Shown: positions 25,850 through 38,299 of the stretch, piece after piece
Position numbering within the stretch: the stretch's first letter is position 1
How the letters are laid out: the number at the start of each line of letters is the position of its first letter
DNA from: Syngnathus acus
Lineage: Eukaryota > Chordata > Actinopteri > Syngnathiformes > Syngnathidae
DNA length: 64,000 nt
Direction: 5' to 3'
NCBI RefSeq assembly: GCF_901709675.1
Contig: NC_051096.1
Location: 6,475,001-6,539,000, forward strand
Notes under the pieces: model-generated
Told to the model about the DNA's origin: nothing
What the model saw: only the letters and a program-made list of their open reading frames with translations
The model's database searches: none
Translations under genes and position numbers: made by a program

Positions 25850-27500
25850 CCCTCCCTCCCTCCCTCCTCCGCTAATATGTTAAGCCCCCCTTCATGCCTC
25901 CCTACTTCTTATCCCCCCCCCCCCTTTTCACAGCATGGCTCCCTTTGCATTGTCTTTCCGCAGAGTTCCAAGGTCGACGGGAGCTTGCTCATCAGAGCAG
26001 GGTTTATTGCGCTTAATGCAGGTATGGATGAGCCAATTTGTGTGTGTGTGCGCGTGTGTTTGTGTGCAAGCATATCCAGAGGCCTGCTAATGTGAACATA
26101 AATACTCACCCACTTACACACATACCCAAGGGTGTTTGGTGTACTCCTATTTTCCAGCCTTTTCTCTTTTGCGTGGCTGATCAATACAGTTGAAACAGCA
26201 AATCACGCCAAAGCACGGCCACCGTGGCTTGGCACGCTTCCTCAAGGGAGGCGCTCATCTTTATCAGTATTACTCGCAATGAGTGCGTGATGCTAGCTCG
26301 CGCGACGTGATCGAATAGGAATGACAAAGTGCACATTGTCGCTCGAAGCTGTAGCTTACTTTGCGCGAGTGATGGACTCTTCACGTTCACTCATCTGAAT
26401 TCCCTATTCCCATCGCCATTTACCTTAACAACATGGCGTCTGCCGACAGAGGGATCTCAATACATTACGGCCCATCTTTAAAAACAATGCATGAGAACCA
26501 CAAAGTCACCTTAAATTGCCTTATTTGTCAAGTAAGTAGCAGTTTAAAAATCACTGGCTAAGTATAACATATGTAAGATGTGGAAAAGAGTTGGTTGAAG
26601 AGTATGGAGGCATATGTTGTGCACGTGTATGCATCACACAAGCAACCCCCCCCCCCCCCCCCCCTCCTCTTCGTGTGTGTGCGCGAGGATTTAGACCTAT
26701 CATAAAGGAATTCTCCTCCCCCCCCAGCCACTAGCTCATCCTGACACTTTTATACCTTTTTATTTTCAGGCCCATTGCAGCCAAGCCTAGAGATGTGATT
26801 TATACTGCCTGGCAGCATGGGCACTGCAGCAAGCAAGACAGATGGAAAGAGAGGAGGGGAGGGATGGAGGGAGGGAGTGCGAGAAGATGGTGTAGAGTAT
26901 GTGTGGTAATAAAATAGGAGATATGAAGAGGAGAGGGTCAGAAGAAAGAGACTAGACAGAACGAATAAGCGGGGGGAGACTGCGAGGGGGGGCAGTAGAA
27001 GAGGAAAAAGTCTTTTTGGTCCTCTCTGTCACATCTTCCCCTCAACATCATTTTTTTTTCCACCCCCGTCTAATGACTTATTGTCCATGTCTGACTCAGG
27101 AAGACGAGCTCCCATCTCTCCAGCCTAAATCACCCCCCCCCCCCCACCCCCCTGCAGGGCGACGGGACACGCCCCCTTCGCCCCTCCCCGTAAATATTCA
27201 TGCAGCCGCCATTGATTGGAAATGGGTGGTATTATGATGCAGGGTGGGGGGGGGGGGCTCTGACAGGATCAGGTCTCGGGCTGTGGGGAAGACAAGGAGA
27301 CAGCTCACTTTCAGGGAGGCGGGGGGGAGTGCAGACAGGTAGACAGAGGTGAGGCTAAAAGGATAGAAAGGTGGGGAGGAAAAGAGAGAAAGATACCTTT
27401 CTGCCAGGCGAGTGCTTGTGCTGTCTCGCCGCCGTAACATCTCACTTTGTCACCCTGTCGCCGAGGAAAAGATGAGCTGCCATTCCCGCTGTCATTCATC
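25850..27500. repeat. Low-complexity interval: C, G and purine tracts
   Basis: C runs lie at 25914-25924, 26646-26662 and 27129-27142, and a G run at 27245-27257. GT-rich sequence is at 26040-26070. A homopurine stretch, about 26840-27010, has repeated GGAGGGA words and could form triplex or slipped structures. No gene. Confidence 0.6.
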
Positions 27501-27539
27501 CATCGCTAAAAATACACACACACAGGTAGTTATTATGAT

Positions 27540-27830
27540 TGCAATCCGGGATGATTTCACCAGCCGTTTGATTCACTGAGATCAGTGGGTCATTTAATGC
27601 GGCGAGGGTCACCTGTAACAACAGCCAGGGTTAATTGTAACAATCATAAAAAGCGCCCATTCGCTAATTATACCCTAATTTCTTCCGTCGTTAATGTAAT
27701 GGGGTCGTTTATAATGTTTCCACGCAATCTTTATCGCGGCGTCATTTTGCAAAAAAAGTGAAGATGAGGTGAAGTAAGGTAATGAGAGCCAATGCAAGAG
27801 AAAAAAATGCTTCGTATTAATCGGCTGTAT
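27540..27830. promoter_or_regulatory. Candidate conserved non-coding element
   Basis: Non-repetitive sequence dense in homeodomain-type cores (TTAATTG, GCTAATTATACC, CTAATTT, GTTAATG) and CAATC/TTTATCG words, with no open frame of note. This composition is typical of ancient vertebrate developmental enhancers. It is inferred from composition only. Confidence 0.3.
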
Positions 27831-27999
27831 TAATTAACACTACCTGTTCCTGTTATTACGATTCCTTATCTTTTATTGCTTCTGCAATCTGTGCTTGTCC
27901 CAAAATTCTCAACCCAATCTCATCTTGCAAGCAGGTCACATTCAAGTCTGTCCAATCGTCCCAATACACACGCCTCCCTCTAAATTTGTCATCCAAAAC

Positions 28000-29510
28000 G
28001 TATAACCCATTTGATTGATGCCGTTTTTTTTTTTCCCCCCCGTCCAACTGAAGAGCTCAAACGGTGATTTTTATGTCTCGGACATGACTGACAGTTTATA
28101 TGGTGGGGCCTGTAACCATTTTGATGACCTTAGCCGTATCAAGTGGAAGACCGATCGTAATAAAAATCCATTTTTGGAAGGTTGCGTTGGCTGCTACTCC
28201 AAATGAGATGCTACGTGTTTCGCTATATGCTATGCTAATCATATTTTGATCACAATCGTGATGCATGTTAATTTGATCCAATCCAACTTTCTTTTCACGA
28301 TGCATTTGCGGTGGAGCACCAGGTGAATAATTAGCCCGGCAGCAAAGAGAATAATCTAAACTGAAGCGTCTATCTTCATTATAACCTCTAAAGAACGTGT
28401 CACCCGGGTGCTACCGTGTGCCTCATTAAAGGCTGTGTAATTGTTTCTGGATGACATTGGGGTTGCTTGGCACCGAGGTAGAATGTTGTTTTTGTCTGCC
28501 GCTTAACTGATCATTATTTGCTTAGATCTGTTTCGAACCAAAATGAATGCATGTAAACAAAAGTCTGGTCGAAACTCTCCTTCCTCAAGGCGGGAATCTT
28601 TGAACCGGCAACCACGTGCCTGGCGACTTGGTCTCGTGCGGGAGTGGCCTCAGCGGCATGATGAATTCGATAAATCCCCCTTATCGCCCTGGGAGACAAT
28701 TAAAACGCATGTGACAGGGGTCCCTATCTCCGCTCTCCTCCTGTAGCGCTTCATTTAGAAGCCATTTGTCTCCGCTATGGATTTCCTATTTTTAATGGCG
28801 TGCGTACGCTCGGATCGGGCCGTGCTGAATAATAGATGCTTTTTTTTTTTTTTTGCTCCCTCTCTTCCTTTTCATTCCCGGTCTTGCTCATTTCCTCACT
28901 GTCAGGCCCCTTGGGGAGGTGTCGGCGTCACTCTCGGAAAGCAAGGTGCGCCTCCACTTTCTGGCAGGAGGCTATTTAATCTGTAAAAGCGAGCATCGGT
29001 GCGAGCCCGTGGCAGACGCTGAGCCGATATCAATGGCGAAGCCCCCTCGGCCTTTAAAGGACGTTTATCACAGCCGTGCAAGGCCGGCCGCCGTACGGTG
29101 ATGTGATGTATCGCCCCGGCTGAGCGCGAATGAATAGACGAGTAATTATCCCGTTAAAAGGGGAGCCTGACAAAGAGGGAGCCTCGCTATAATTTAAATT
29201 GTTTTGTTTCCCCCCCCCAGCGGTCCGAGACCGGAACACTGACTGACACCACGCCATGGGGAAAAGTGAAGCTATTTATAGCCTGAGACATTCAGCTAAT
29301 TGTCGAATTTAATAAGGTTTCTGGAAGAGTGGATTCTATATAAGCCAGAGACGTGCACGACATCTTTCTTCAGCCCTTTAGTTGTGCATTCCTCCATGCT
29401 TGACTTCCTCCCATCTTTCCTCCTTTCACATAAAATCTACCTGGGACTAATACTGCTCTCACTTTGCTTGCGTGACTCCCGATTGTGTGATTCTCCGCAT
29501 GTCACAGCAG
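28000..29510. other. Desert sequence with several CNE-like blocks
   Basis: No gene was recognised. The blocks 28540-28760 and 28890-29260 are CpG-containing, non-repetitive and lack coding signal. A T run is at 28839-28854 and a C run at 29211-29219. Confidence 0.3.
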
Positions 29511-29524
29511 TTTAAAATGCGCAC

Positions 29525-30752
29525 GTATGTGTGTGTGTGTGTGTGATTACCAAAAAAGGATGCGTCCAAGTGTGTGCGCCTGCAGTCTCGTCTGGTGTGA
29601 GACAGGGGTAATTGAGCTCAGAGGGTTTTCTGTCTTTGGTGGCAGAGGGGAAATTGGAATCTTCAGAATCCATTAGAGAGGCCCTTCGACGCCCGCCGCC
29701 GCTGTGTGTGCGTGCGCTCATTTGTTTAGTGACACAGACACAAGAGTGTGAGGCAAAAAAAAAAAAAAAAAAAGGCGACAAATCAACTGAAACTTTCTTG
29801 CTTGCTTTGCAGCGGAGGCGCCGAGATGGGTCCCCGGGCGTCTCGCCCGGATCGCCGCGTAAACCCAACTGAGCTGCTGGGGAGGAGGTCGGCCGGTTGA
29901 GGAAGAGGAGGAAGGTGAGCGAAGAGCAAACAGCAGGTAATGAACGGCAGATGGCTGCACGTACACGTCCTCCCCGCAGAGCTATCATTCACCTTCTCGT
30001 TCTCCACCTCACAACTTCCTCGTGTTGTTGTTTGCACTCCAGTACCGGCCCTATTTCTAATATAGTTGCAAGGTTGAAATCTGATTGGATGAAAAATAAT
30101 TAGAGGAATTTTGCCAGAAATTTTGGTGTAATTATTATTTTTTGAATAATTTTATTGCGCAATAAACAAACGCATAGCAAAACTGTTTTGCACATTAATG
30201 GTGACTTTTGTCTGTCATCATCTTATTCCATTGCCATAAAATATGGCTGTGACATTCACGATTCCCCACAAAATCTTGCAACCCAGACTTTTCCCCTCTC
30301 ACTCATGCTTGCCGTTTTTTTTTTCTTTTTCTTTTTTTGCTGTGTGGTTTCTTTGTTGATGTCTCAGTAACTCTGTGATAGATGGCCATATAGCATTTGA
30401 CAAACACATTTATATCCCGCTCACAAGTCAAAACGCTTTCACACAACACTTTCATCTGCAGCCAAAGTCAGACTTGACCAATTTTCTTGTGCGTTATTTT
30501 CCATTGCATTTTCTAGAAGTCACTATAGAACAGCAAACAAAAATATGCAGATATTTATTCCATAAATAATTCGGATTTCAGCCCAACGTATGTGTTGCCG
30601 AGGAAAATAAGGCAAAATCAATAGTCCCACTGTTCGCAACTTCTTTAGCAGTGTGTGTATAAAATAATGATAACGGTGCAATGTATGTGTACATAAATAG
30701 AGATGTACTTTCAGGGTGTGTATTTCAGTGTGTGTGTGTGTGTGTGTGTGGA
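29525..30752. repeat. Microsatellites: GT, A and T runs
   Basis: (GT)n at 29528-29545, poly-A at 29756-29773, T-rich tract with C interruptions at 30315-30338, and (GT)n at 30729-30750. The rest of the interval is AT-rich with no gene. Confidence 0.7.
29813..29914 (+). ncRNA. Possible internal exon of a non-coding transcript or UTR
   Basis: A strong acceptor (TTTCTTGCTTGCTTTGCAG, ending 29812) and a strong donor (GAGGAAG then GTGAGC, 29915) bound 102 bp of CpG-rich sequence. All three frames contain a stop, so it cannot be an internal coding exon. It could belong to a long non-coding RNA or a 5' UTR, or be chance. Confidence 0.2.
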
Positions 30753-30754
30753 AT

Positions 30755-33700
30755 GATTAGCCTTCTCTTAATGGGAAAATAACGTCAGAGCCACTCGGAC
30801 GTTTAATCCATCTGAGCTGAATCTGTTTCCATCACAGCTATTGATCAAGTCCAGTGACAAATCAACAAGAGTTGGGTTTCGCTGGACGCCTTTGCAATGT
30901 GTGTGTTTGTGTGTAAGTCGAGCAGCCTTGTGGCCAAAGAGCGCAACAGTAGATTCCAATAAGCTACTCGCCGTTGATTTTCTCCGGCCATCCTTCCTAC
31001 ATTTGTTTCCCGTCTTTATCTCTTGTTGTTTTCCATCTCACGCTTATCTTCCCCCTCATCGCTCCAGCAGCTTTTCTCCTCCTCCTCCCTATCTCCATTG
31101 CTTAAGTGGTATTGGCTTTAAAGGGGCAGCAAATCAGTAGCTGATTAATACTGAATTTTGGGGGCCATTTGTCTGCACTGTTGGCCCTGTCTAGGACTCT
31201 CCAGCCCTCCCTTTTTTCCCCTCCCTCCTTTGCTCCTTCCCTCAGCAGTGATGAATGAGGGGCCCATTGTCGAGGGATTAGAGTCGTCACGGTTACCTGT
31301 GCTTTGACAAAGTGCTCGTGATTGGTGACATAGGTGACTCTTGAAGTAGGGGGTGGGGTGGGGGGGGTCCACATCTCCAAATGGACTAGCCTGCAAGCGG
31401 GGTCAGCTTCAGTTGTGCAAACTGTATCAGCGTTGTTCATCTGGATTGGGCTCCGTTGGTGGTGTTAGAATGAAAGCAGATTGACCCCACCCCCGGGACG
31501 CTTATTCCACCTGACAAAGATTGGCGAGGTCCCGCCAGCGATGTGACCGCACTGACACCCGAGAAGGCCGTCAACGGCCGGCGGTGGACACTGATGAATC
31601 GGCGCCATGAGGGATCGAACGCTGGCCTAATCAGCGCATGGATCCCCCCTGCAGCAACATTTTTCAGTTTTGTCCTACCTTATCAGTCGGGGCCCATCAG
31701 CGATGTCACAACCCACTGGGACCACCCTTTGTCACTCACGCACACCCATTTGGTGATTATCAAAGAGGTTGTCTTGTCCTGTCCTCGTACTTTGTGGCCA
31801 ACCGTGAATGCAAGATAAGATGCCGAGACAGATCTTACAGTATTTGTTTTTTTTAAGTTTGACAATCTGATTGACATTTTGTTGGACTGTATACGCCGAA
31901 CGGAGCACGTGTTGCTCTCTTCTTGGCAATGAAACCGACTTTAAATTGAACGCTTGACATCATACGGATGTTTCTCGCAGTACGTGTTGTCGGACGTCAG
32001 ATCCTTTGTCTGCTTTTTTCCGAGAAGAGGGAGATCCTCGGAGGAGAAGATCCCTCCTGTCCCTCCAGGCCACAACCAGATGAAGTATGGTCAAAGAGAT
32101 GTGCTTTGGTTTCAGAAGATTATGTCTGGGCGCTAGGAAGAGCCTTGACTAATGATAGTCATTTATTACAGACACAATTAAAAGCGGGCTAATTTACCGC
32201 AGCCGCACCAGCTGATTTATACTCAATGACACCCGGAGGACATAGACACCAACGCACACCCGTGAAAAGAAGAGCTTTCTTTCTTCTGCTGACTATCATA
32301 AAATGTTCTATGCATTGACATTATGCCCGCTGTAGGTACCACACACGTTCAGATCCGTTCGGATCACACAGGTGATCGTGTACGATAATAGTAACGGTAA
32401 AGATTTTTGGATGACTTGTAGAAATTGGATGGATGGAGAGCTCATGTTAAACACACTCCTGCCGGACAAAGCATAACTGCGTGTGTGTGTGCTTGTCAAA
32501 GGGTGAGTCAAAAGAGAGAGAGAGAGGAAACTGAGGCAGACCTTTATGTCAGCAATTTCCCGGACCTCAGCAAGGCATTAGGTTTCTACGGCAACAAGGC
32601 CCCGCCCCCCCTGCCAGGATAGGTCATGCATGTATGCGCTGGCTCCTCCCTTTAATCCATCAGTCCTGCTCACTTGTCACAAGCTCCACCTACCTGGTGG
32701 AGTCTACCAATCCAAATCTCTCTCTCTCTCTCCATCTCGCTCCATCACTCTCTCCCTCCCTCTTGCTCGCCCACAGGTGATGCAGCACTTTAAGGGTTAA
32801 GTCGGCTGCATGCTGGATCTCTGCAGAGGTGACAGATGCTTCCTATCCCACCCAGCACCACAGGGGAACTGGATACACTCAGCATACCAATGAGCCCCCT
32901 CCAACACACACAAATGCATAAATATGCATATGCGACCACACGCACATCTACATATGTATCCAAACAAGAGGCTTTAATGCATACGCCATGTATACCTTGC
33001 TGGGCTACATGAAACCAATTCGCCATATTTACGATAAGGGTGTTCATGCACACCATTTGAACGGTTTCCCGTTTTGTACACCCAACAGATGTGCACGCTT
33101 TCCCTTCCAGCCAGAGTCGGGCAGATGTGAGCCTTTTGTCTGCACACATGACCTGCAGAAGAAGGCCATTGCACATGTACTGGCACACACACACAAATAC
33201 ACACACACGCATGTACACGCCAGGCGACAGCCGCTCTAAAAGTGACAGCTGTCGCTATGATGGAGCACAGGGGGAAGGGGAAGTGAAGGCTAAGCCATGG
33301 CGCAACATGGTGTCGAGGAGACCTGCTATTCATTTTCAGCTTAATATGTTCCAGCCCATTGGAAAAACATTGCAGCATATAATGTAAGCAATTTCATACG
33401 CAGCCTTCACACTCCTCGGGAAAAATGAAGAGACCAGATTTACCCAATGCTTGAGTGACTTCAAAAATAACACGCGGCCAGTGCACGGATGCATCGGCGG
33501 CGATACAATGCGCCCGTGTTAATTATTTAGTTCCATCTGTGTTTCCGTTCCGCCTCTCTGCGCATTTAATCTCCATCATCGCATCACTCCGCCGCCGAGA
33601 TGATGCCATGTCGTGAACGCATATGCAAATATACATTTGGGACAAACATACACATTTAACGTAATGGTTTTACAGCCAGTATCATTTACAATATGGATGC

Positions 33701-35040
33701 GGTTGTGATGTTGAAATGCTTTTTCTAATATTTAAATGTCTTCTCTAGGAAAAATGGCAGTTCTTCGCAGAGGATACCAAAATGTGAGTCCCGCACTTTA
33801 AGTTACATTCAAGACTACATGTGTTGCTCCACCATTTGTGCATTTACTCACTTTATATCTAAAAAAAAAAAAAGGAAATCCGCCATCTAAACTCCCACAC
33901 GTGGTGGACCCCGGCCGCTTCCCTGGTATCTTCATATGGATAAATAAATGGCGTGCTTGGCAGTGGGTAAATGAATGTGCTTTCCGCCTGCGGGCCCAGA
34001 TGGCAGCTCAGTCGTTTGCTTTACCTTGTTTTGTTTAATTACTACAATCAACTCTCTATTTCTTCAATTAATCACCACCAACCTGTTCCATTAGTCCCCC
34101 CACCCTCTAGTGTGCCGAGCCTATCTATCTATACAGCAGCACGGCTGTGTCAAGTATGGAAACCTACACAATTATTTACATATTGATGCACCGTTTAAAA
34201 GATGCCCCCCATTGTCAAGCCATTAGCATTTTCAACAATTCAACTTTCTATGAACCTTATGATGAAGAAAAAAAAAAAAAAAGTCAGAGAATGATGATGA
34301 GGTGACGCAGAGGCCCATCAAGGCTGCACGGAGGTGGCTGATTGAGAATAAACAGGGCGGAAAGCACTTCATTACGTGCTTTTATTCTGTTATAATCACG
34401 AGCGACCATCACTCCTCGACGACACCGGGGCCCGGCCGTTGACACCGGGATTGATATACCGGAAGCGGCGGGCCCCTGGAACACAATAAACAACACCATT
34501 AGCCAACGTGGCCCCGACAACGCGGTAAACCGTTATTAATTATAGTCGTCCCCGAGCAGCCTACACGTTGCATTTAATTCCCTTTAATACTACGACAGCC
34601 TAGATGAATAGCAGGGATCATTTTTATGTCCAGATGATACAGATGGAATTTGTATTGGAATCCATTTGTAGAGCAAAACAGACACACGTGTTGATTCTGT
34701 TATGGTCGTCTTGCAAATTAGATACAAGGAAACAATTAATACTTTTTATTGCATCCTCTTTGCTTTTAGTGAGTCTGAACACCGTTAATCTGGTCGTCCT
34801 CACCAATCGTGTCAAAACAGACAAAAGGTCACAAAATGCAGAGCGTCAGTCGACTCTTAAGGTTTTACAGCCATCTAGCGGTCAAAGTGAAGTACCGCAG
34901 CTACTAAATGAAAGCGGTGAAGACCTTGTTTATCATTCTAATACGTCTATGTGGACTCTCTAATAGGCAAAGCTTGCATTTCGAGTTGGAATAATTTGAA
35001 ATATTACAGAATTAATATTACAATTCAAACAACGCTCTGC
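30755..35040. other. Desert, no recognisable gene
   Basis: Contains (GA)n at 32513-32526, (CT)n at 32719-32734, CA-rich sequence at 33180-33225, and A runs at 33861-33873 and 34268-34282. Blocks at 31240-31330 and 34360-34560 look non-repetitive and CNE-like. No open frame suggests a protein. Confidence 0.4.
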
Positions 35041-35065
35041 TTGTGGGTGGGGGGCTTTTGCAGGT

Positions 35066-35081
35066 AGCGCCACCTAGTGAC
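35066..35081 (-). promoter_or_regulatory. CTCF-like motif
   Basis: The plus strand AGCGCCACCTAGTGAC reads GTCACTAGGTGGCGCT on the minus strand, close to the CTCF consensus. Motif evidence only. Confidence 0.4.
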
Positions 35082-36489
35082 CTGTCATAATGTCATAAAC
35101 TGCTTTCGTCACATAATCACAATCATAATCACAAGCCTTTAATGACGACAGTCTGACTGTCATTTCAAAACACTACATCGTCTTCAGGCGCTACTTTGTC
35201 GCCACCTCCCGGTCAGGAGGAGAATTGCTACCGGCTCTTAAATCAGTGCATTTTTTCATTCAGGCGGCCATGTCGTTGCGTTTTCCCCCCTGTAGATGGC
35301 ACACTTGAATGACTAATTCTTCCAGGAAAGGATGCGCGCGCCAGTAGCATTCGGGAGCGCGCCCGCCTCAGTTTCCAGCTCGAGCAAGCCTCCTTGCCCG
35401 GGTTAGAGTTCACGGCGCGGCCGCGTCGGCGGATGATGTGGGGCCCATGTCAGAGTCTAATCTCATTTTGCAGCCACTTTTTGTACGAGTGGGCGCATGG
35501 AGAGGGCCGAGGGACGTCAGCCAATAAACAAACGGGACAGGGTAGCCAGCCACTCATTTATAACTATTAGGAACACTTAACTTTATGGCCAGGTTAAAGC
35601 CACTAGCCATTTGCTGCTGTGTTTTATTGGGAGATCTAGATACTGAATCACCGATATAAAATTTTGCAAATAACTGCTTTTATTAGTCATATTTGCATAC
35701 TTTACTGTCCCTTGCATCTTCTGATGAAGTGGACACAAACATGTTCTTGTATACTGAAAGGTCAGATAAAATACGCTCATATTGATTTCAATGCTAGTCA
35801 AACAAAAAACAATTCATGTGCATTAATATTCACCAACGAAAATGATATTTTGTATATCGAGGTCAAAATAAATGCGTTGTCAGCAGTAGTGATGTTTTAG
35901 TTTTAAAGCACAATACAAATGACATATTCATTTTCTGGAGAGTTACTCGACTCTACTAAAATCCATTTAGTTTGACCTTAAACTTAAACTACATTGTGTT
36001 GTCACACTTAAACCTACACACATGCGCACACATACACACACGTTTGTCCTTGCAGTGCAAAGATTGCGCTTGAATGATAATGGCCGACAAGCAGCACTCT
36101 CTATAATTATTATGACCTATTTGGAATGACTTATTTCAGGGTTTGGCCATACGAATCAGGCGTCTACCCCATTTCCATATATTTTGGATGATAAAATCGA
36201 CTTTTGGAATGTTCTGCTGAGATGTTTTGGGGGCGCACAGTTGGTTCAGAGACAACTGCCCTGATGTTTCAGACAAATGCCTTTCTTGAAAATCAGTATA
36301 GCTGTGGTTACAAATAATACGTATATTCTAAGAGTCCAATTTTTACGTCAAGGCATGTTGTACCAACATTTCTCCAGTAGTTGGCAGCAGAGGACTGAAG
36401 CTGTGCATGGAAGGCTTCAGCATAGCAGCTCTTATGTTGTCATGGTGACGTCCTATCCCCCCTTTGAGTGACCATGCTGAATTTATGAA

Positions 36490-36503
36490 CTGTAATAATA
36501 ATA

Positions 36504-36534
<31 letters not shown>

Positions 36535-36651
36535 AATAATACAGACAAAGAGCACAAGGCACAAAAGACTGTGCTCGTGTCATCAGTTCACAAGCCAGAC
36601 TGCTCTTCCTGCTCTCCAGACACAGACCCATGAACACACACACACACACTT

Positions 36652-36690
<39 letters not shown>

Positions 36691-36870
36691 CATACACACC
36701 ATGGCTGACACCAGATGGAGGTGCTGACATAGACAGTGCTGATAACTGACCCCCCTCATCATTCCTACACACACACACTGAAGATGGGCCCAACGTGCAC
36801 ATACACACACGTGTGTACTCACACATTCACACACCCACACCTCATGTTATCAGCGGTCATCGGTCCCAGC
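36490..36870. repeat. AAT and CA microsatellite cluster
   Basis: (AAT)n-type repeats at 36493-36540. (CA)n runs at 36634-36649, 36656-36685 and 36691-36699, with further CA-rich sequence to about 36840. Two blocks, each containing ACTTGCACATACACAC, flank the longest CA run. A G run is at 36977-36991. Confidence 0.85.
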
Positions 36871-37339
36871 TCGTGTCACATTCCTGTCCCCTTATCTGGA
36901 CCTCCTTGCCCTGAGCTATAATGCTCCTCCTCCTGAGAGAAACACAGACAAGGAGAGTCTGCAAGTGTTTGTGTGAGGGGGGGGGGGGGGGTGAGTGGAG
37001 ATGGTTGCCTAGCGAGGGATTGTGGGAGGGGGCGTGGGTTGGAGTGGAATGTGTGGAAAGATGGTGTGGGTGCAGAGGGCAGCAGACAGGCAGCCAGCAT
37101 GGGGAGAGTGACGATGGGATGGACTTGAGGAGGATGTGTGGCCTGACAACTGGGGTGAAAGTGTTTGCGATAGCATTTTGTCTCCCAAAAGTTAGCTTGA
37201 TGCTAACATATTTGTCTGCATTCCCCCAGCCAGCTGCTCTCACTCATCTGGCTCTCTGCCCTCGTCCATGTTTTTGGAACTGTCTCTGAACAGCGCTTTC
37301 TCTTCTTTTGTTTTTTATTCCAGAATAAGTCGTCCGTGC

Positions 37340-37460
37340 TGTCCCGCAATTGGCTGGCGACTCGTCCAAGGTTTAATGTGCCATCTCCACAAGTCAGCTG
37401 GGCTCCAGCTCACCCGTGACCCTAATGAGGACAATGGATGGATGCATGGATGGAAGTTGT
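37340..37460 (+). mobile_element. Old interspersed-repeat 3' tail (same family as 12030-12305)
   Basis: Ordered words TTGGCTGGCGACTCGTCC, AGTCAGCTGGGCTCCAGCTC, CGTGACCCTAATGAGGACAA and then a TGGATGGATG tail match the 3' end of a repeat very common in teleosts. It is truncated 5'. The family name is uncertain. Confidence 0.65.
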
Positions 37461-37789
37461 CCATGCATAGAACCGCTTGAACCCAAATCAAAGTACGTTT
37501 TCAAAATTGGCTTCGTTTTTCATAGGTTAGTTTCAAAAAAAGGGTCAGAATTCATAGCATAGTGACTAACCAGACATTTCAACATTGACAACTACAATTC
37601 AATGTTTTTTTGGAGGAGTAAAAAAAATATACTTGAAGCAGCCGCCCACATTCGCATTTAACTTCAATAAGTGTTCCCCTCACACTTAATAAAAATTTCC
37701 CCGTCTCTGCCAGAATTTCTGCGATTAATCTTACTGTCCTCCATGCTACCTCTTAATAACTCCCCTTTCCCTGCGAAAAGAAGAAAGCC

Positions 37790-38290
37790 TGCTCCCTCGC
37801 CCGTCTCGCGGTCTAATCCCCTCGCCGCCTTCAACGCCGCATGATTGGAATTTGCTTGCGTGTAATCATATGCACAGGAGAGGAGGAGGAGGTTCTCGGA
37901 CAACATTTGCCTAAGGCTTCGCGGCGCCGATCGATACGTGGTCTTAAGTTTATCTGATTTTTATCAGCGGGGCCGACAGGGGGGCAGGTCGATGTGCCGC
38001 GCCCGCGTCAAGTTGACCTTTTCAGGGACGGCGGCGAGGGAGCTCCCCCCGGGGCCCCGCGCTCCCCTGTCACTCGGTGACTGGCACAAGTCTGTTGCGC
38101 TCAACGACAAAGTCTGCAGAGACGTCTATATCAGCGGCCGGCCCGGCTGACAGGGCCCGGCTGTTGTATTTAGAAACTGTCCTTTGGCCGTGACACTTTG
38201 CCGATGATCGCACCCTAATTTATGCAGGCAAATCTCCTCGGTGCAAAAATGAAAGCTAATAGAGTCATTAGCTGCTAATTCAAGCTGGGA
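37790..38290. promoter_or_regulatory. CpG-rich candidate conserved non-coding element
   Basis: CpG-dense, non-repetitive sequence with motifs such as ATCGATACG, CGGGGCCGACAG and CGGCCGGCCCGG. It passes into an AT-rich flank with homeodomain cores (CATTAGCTGCTAATTC near 38267). The open frames are short and have no family resemblance. It may be a CpG-island-type enhancer or promoter of an unseen transcript. Confidence 0.3.
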
Positions 38291-38299
38291 TACCTTGTA

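Noticed and set aside
29512-29988. 158-codon minus-strand open frame
   Set aside because: It crosses poly-A and GT microsatellites, has a low-complexity protein and no family match.
36440-36921. Cys/Val- and His/Thr-rich open frames
   Set aside because: They are translations of CA/GT microsatellites.
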